The translations under genes and the position numbers were made by a program. A model generated the notes under the pieces. The model saw only the letters and a program-made list of their open reading frames with translations. It did no database searches and was not told the DNA's origin. This document shows positions 62,068 through 64,000 of a stretch of DNA of 64,000 nucleotides, piece after piece. The number at the start of each line of letters is the position of its first letter. Position 1 is the first letter of the stretch. Source of the stretch: Micromonospora endolithica (GTDB lineage: Bacteria; Actinomycetota; Actinomycetes; Mycobacteriales; Micromonosporaceae); contig NZ_RBAK01000002.1 in NCBI RefSeq assembly GCF_003626595.1, positions 310,001 through 374,000 on the forward strand, written 5' to 3'.

Positions 62068-62231
62068 CGGTACCTCACTCCTGTCGTTCTTCGGCCGACC
62101 TCAATGATGCGGGCTGAGACCGGATTCGGCGCTGCACACATGATGTCGAATGCCGGCGACCCGCGCCCCATCCACCCCGCTCGGCGCGTCGCGTCCCCGC
62201 CCACCCCACGGTCCGCCGCCCCGCCCACCCT

Positions 62232-62305
62232 CGCGATCTTGCACATTCTGTCATCACGAAAGTGCAGGAGAAGGGCGAAACGGCGACCGAAAGTGCAAGA
62301 TCGCG
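62232..62305. repeat. Inverted-repeat element after coaD
   Basis: CGCGATCTTGCACATTC (62232-62248) is the complement of GAAAGTGCAAGATCGCG (62289-62305) at 16 of 17 positions. A third GAAAGTGCA lies within the 40-nt loop. It is in the gap between the SepIVA-like gene and coaD. Confidence 0.9.
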
Positions 62306-62330
62306 GAACCGGGAGTGCGGTGGTGGAGGG

Positions 62331-62819
62331 TCAGGGGCGGGGGGTGGGGCCCAGGCGGGACTGGAGGGCGGCGCGGACCACGTCCGGGACGTGGGACGAG
62401 ATGTCGCCGCCCCACTTCGCCACGTCCTTGATCAGGCTGGAGGAGATGAAGGAGTAGAGCGGGTTGGTCGGCATGAAGAGGGTCTCGACGCCGGCCAGGC
62501 CGATGTTCATCTGGGCCATCTGGAGCTCGTAGTCGAAGTCGCTCACCGCCCGCAGGCCCTTGATCAGTACGCTCGCCTCCTGCGCCCGGCAGAAGTCCAC
62601 CAGCAGGCCGCGGAAGGACTCCACGCGGACGTTCTCGTACGAGGCGCTCACCTCGCGGAGCATCTCGATCCGCTCCTCGACGGTGAACAGGCCGCTCTTC
62701 GACTGGTTCACCAGCACACCGACGATCACCTCGTCGAACAACCGGCTGGCCCGACCGATGATGTCGAGGTGTCCGTTGGTGACCGGGTCGAACGAGCCGG
62801 GACACACCGCACGTCTCAT
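62331..62819 (-). CDS. coaD: Phosphopantetheine adenylyltransferase
   Basis: A 162-residue enzyme from ATG 62819 (MRRAVCPGSFDPVTNGHLDI). The TNGH motif of the nucleotidyltransferase fold, LIKGLRAVSDFDYELQMAQMN and YSFISSSLIKDVAKWGGD are standard. It makes dephospho-CoA from 4'-phosphopantetheine and ATP. The ATG overlaps the rsmD stop as ATGA. The frame is open upstream, but that part overlaps rsmD. Confidence 0.98.
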   Translation of the reverse strand: MRRAVCPGSFDPVTNGHLDIIGRASRLFDEVIVGVLVNQSKSGLFTVEERIEMLREVSASYENVRVESFRGLLVDFCRAQEASVLIKGLRAVSDFDYELQMAQMNIGLAGVETLFMPTNPLYSFISSSLIKDVAKWGGDISSHVPDVVRAALQSRLGPTPRP

Positions 62820-63379
62820 GATCGGCGACCGTACCAAAGGGTGGTCTCGCCGTACCGGCGACTGCGTTCCCCGGTGACGCCTCGCACCCACGGGACCGGG
62901 CCGGTCCGGCTGGACCGCTCGACCACCATCAGGGCGTCCGCCGCCAGCCACCCGCCGTCGACCAGCGCGGCGAGCACCGCCGCGATCTCCTCGTCCGGCA
63001 TCGCGTACGGCGGGTCGGCGAAGACCACGTCGTAGGGGCCGCCGTCCGGCCCGGCCGCCAGCACGGTGGCCACCTTGCCGGTGACCAGCCGGGCGCCCGC
63101 CGCGGCCCGCAGCGCCGCCACGTTCTCGCGGATCACCCGGGCGGCCCGGGGGTCGGACTCGACCAGCAGGACGTGCGCGGCCCCGCGCGAGAGCGCCTCC
63201 AGGCCCACCGCGCCGGAGCCGGCGTAGAGGTCGGCGAACCGGGCGCCGGCCAGGTCCACGTCGGCCTGCACCGCGCTGAACAACGCCTCCCGGACCCGGT
63301 CGGACGTGGGCCGGGTGCCCGCACCGGGTGGCGCGGCGATCCGCCGGCCGCCGAGGGTGCCGGCCACGATCCGGGTCAC
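62816..63379 (-). CDS. rsmD: 16S rRNA (guanine966-N2)-methyltransferase
   Basis: A 187-residue class I methyltransferase: MTRIVAGTLGGRRIAAPPGA, RPTSDRVREALFSAV, FADLYAGSGAVGLEALSRGA and VVFADPPYAMPDEE, with the DPPY catalytic motif. It methylates G966 of 16S rRNA. It is coupled to coaD by ATGA. Full length for the family. Confidence 0.97.
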   Translation of the reverse strand: MTRIVAGTLGGRRIAAPPGAGTRPTSDRVREALFSAVQADVDLAGARFADLYAGSGAVGLEALSRGAAHVLLVESDPRAARVIRENVAALRAAAGARLVTGKVATVLAAGPDGGPYDVVFADPPYAMPDEEIAAVLAALVDGGWLAADALMVVERSSRTGPVPWVRGVTGERSRRYGETTLWYGRRS

Positions 63380-63694
63380 CGTCTCCTCCTGCTCATGGCG
63401 ATGACGCTACGCGACCCGCGACCCGGCAGCGGCGACACCGTCCGTGGCGGAAGGTGACCCCTTCGCGCACGCCGTGTATATCAATGATCTCACATTCATA
63501 ACATCATTCTTGACGGTTGCTGAGCGCTGTGCCGCACGCGGTGATCTCGCTAGGGTCTGCCGGTGCCGGCGGACGCCGCCGGCCCACGGCACGGGACGGC
63601 GCCCTTCCCCGGAGGGCGCGACGCCATCCGCGACCCCCTCCGACCGTCCCTCCCGCGCCGACACCCCTGACGCACCAGCACCCCAGGAGTACGC
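63380..63694. other. Intergenic region with AT-rich island
   Basis: A 315-bp region between divergent rsmD and the secreted-protein gene. It holds an AT-rich segment (63475-63513, including GTATATCAATGATCTCACAT), TTGACG at 63510-63515 and TAGGGT at 63551-63556, a possible -10 for the plus-strand gene. From 63560 to 63690 it is a GC-rich leader. No gene seen. Confidence 0.5.
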
Positions 63695-64000
63695 GTGACC
63701 CGTACCATGCTGTCGCGCCGGCGACCGCTGACCATGGCCGCCGCCGCCTTGGCCGGCCTCGCTACGGCGTTCGCGGTCGCCTCGCCGGCACTCGCCACCG
63801 ACCCGACGCCGTCCCCCGCGACGACCGCCACCGCCCAGCCGACGGCCACTGCCGAGCCGACGGTCACCGCCCAGCCGACGGTGACCCCGGCGCCCGAGGG
63901 GCCGACGTGCGTCACCGCCGCCGACGCCCGCTACACGCACACGTTCGACGGCCCGGCCGGTACGGCGTCCATCACGCTGACCAACGGTCCGCTCTGCGCC
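63695..64000 (+). CDS. Secreted Thr/Pro-rich protein, N-terminal part
   Basis: The gene runs off the right edge; 102 codons are visible from GTG 63695, which has AGGAG 5 nt upstream. The signal peptide is clear: an Arg-rich start, RRRPLTMAAAALAGLATAFA, then VASPALATDP with cleavage after ALA. A Thr/Pro/Ala repeat linker follows (TAQPTATAEPTV, TAQPTVTP), then a domain beginning CVTAADARYTHTFDGPAG with a second Cys (LTNGPLC). It is likely a surface or exported protein; the family is unknown from this fragment. Confidence 0.75.
   Translation, partial: MTRTMLSRRRPLTMAAAALAGLATAFAVASPALATDPTPSPATTATAQPTATAEPTVTAQPTVTPAPEGPTCVTAADARYTHTFDGPAGTASITLTNGPLCA

Overview
The window is chromosomal DNA of very high G+C content from an actinomycete, most probably Micromonospora or a close relative in the Micromonosporaceae. 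The evidence is the actinobacterial gene order, many GTG starts, predicted leaderless transcripts, and repeated elements with two GGAAGGGCCC-type palindromes, which I associate with that family. It is ordinary core genome. I see no prophage, insertion sequence, CRISPR array, tRNA or rRNA. Interest lies in repeats and regulatory signals woven between housekeeping genes.

Layout. 1-5400: a partial PhoX-type phosphatase, an MMPL exporter with a divergent TetR regulator, and an FAD-dependent amine oxidase/phytoene-desaturase-like enzyme. 5400-16400: a mostly minus-strand block with an unusual metallo-beta-lactamase/Rieske fusion, a two-domain DivIVA protein, then rlmN, cdsA, frr, pyrH, tsf and rpsB (ribosome recycling, UMP kinase, translation elongation, lipid activation). 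16500-22600: yraN-comM-dprA (DNA processing/uptake family), xerC and a class V aminotransferase. 22600-25300: a secreted M23 peptidase, a methyltransferase and a sulfite-oxidase-like molybdoenzyme. 25400-31400: DUF2469-rnhB-Nudix, two overlapping signal peptidase genes, and the rplS-trmD-rimM-khpA-rpsP ribosome-biogenesis operon. 31600-36900: a DUF402 protein, proS, a small unknown gene, a second TetR, an amidohydrolase and a Uma2 protein. 36900-45300: ffh, then the nitrogen operon amtB-glnB-glnD, a phosphotransferase and ftsY, so both SRP GTPases are present. 45400-57500: a PhoD-type phosphatase, DinB and HAD proteins, smc, a small coiled-coil protein, a CAP-domain protein, a GH114-like protein and a second MMPL exporter. 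57700-63400: mutM-rnc-plsX-rpmF-DUF177, a SepIVA-like protein and coaD-rsmD. The window ends in a secreted protein gene.

The strongest unusual signals are: (1) an 84-nt micro-ORF cassette present three times (once before comM, twice in tandem before rnc), always ending in an ATGA stop/start overlap with the next gene; (2) four copies of a double-palindrome element, three of them directly after a gene's stop codon and two supplying that stop; (3) a 27-bp-arm inverted repeat that forms the predicted start of glnD; (4) a nearly identical double motif (TCGTCCACAG twice, 19 bp period) exactly 51 nt upstream of both yraN and the M23 gene; (5) a well-formed plus-strand intrinsic terminator with no gene in front of it, near smc; (6) GlnR-like boxes upstream of amtB. 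All calls are from reading the sequence; no database search was run.
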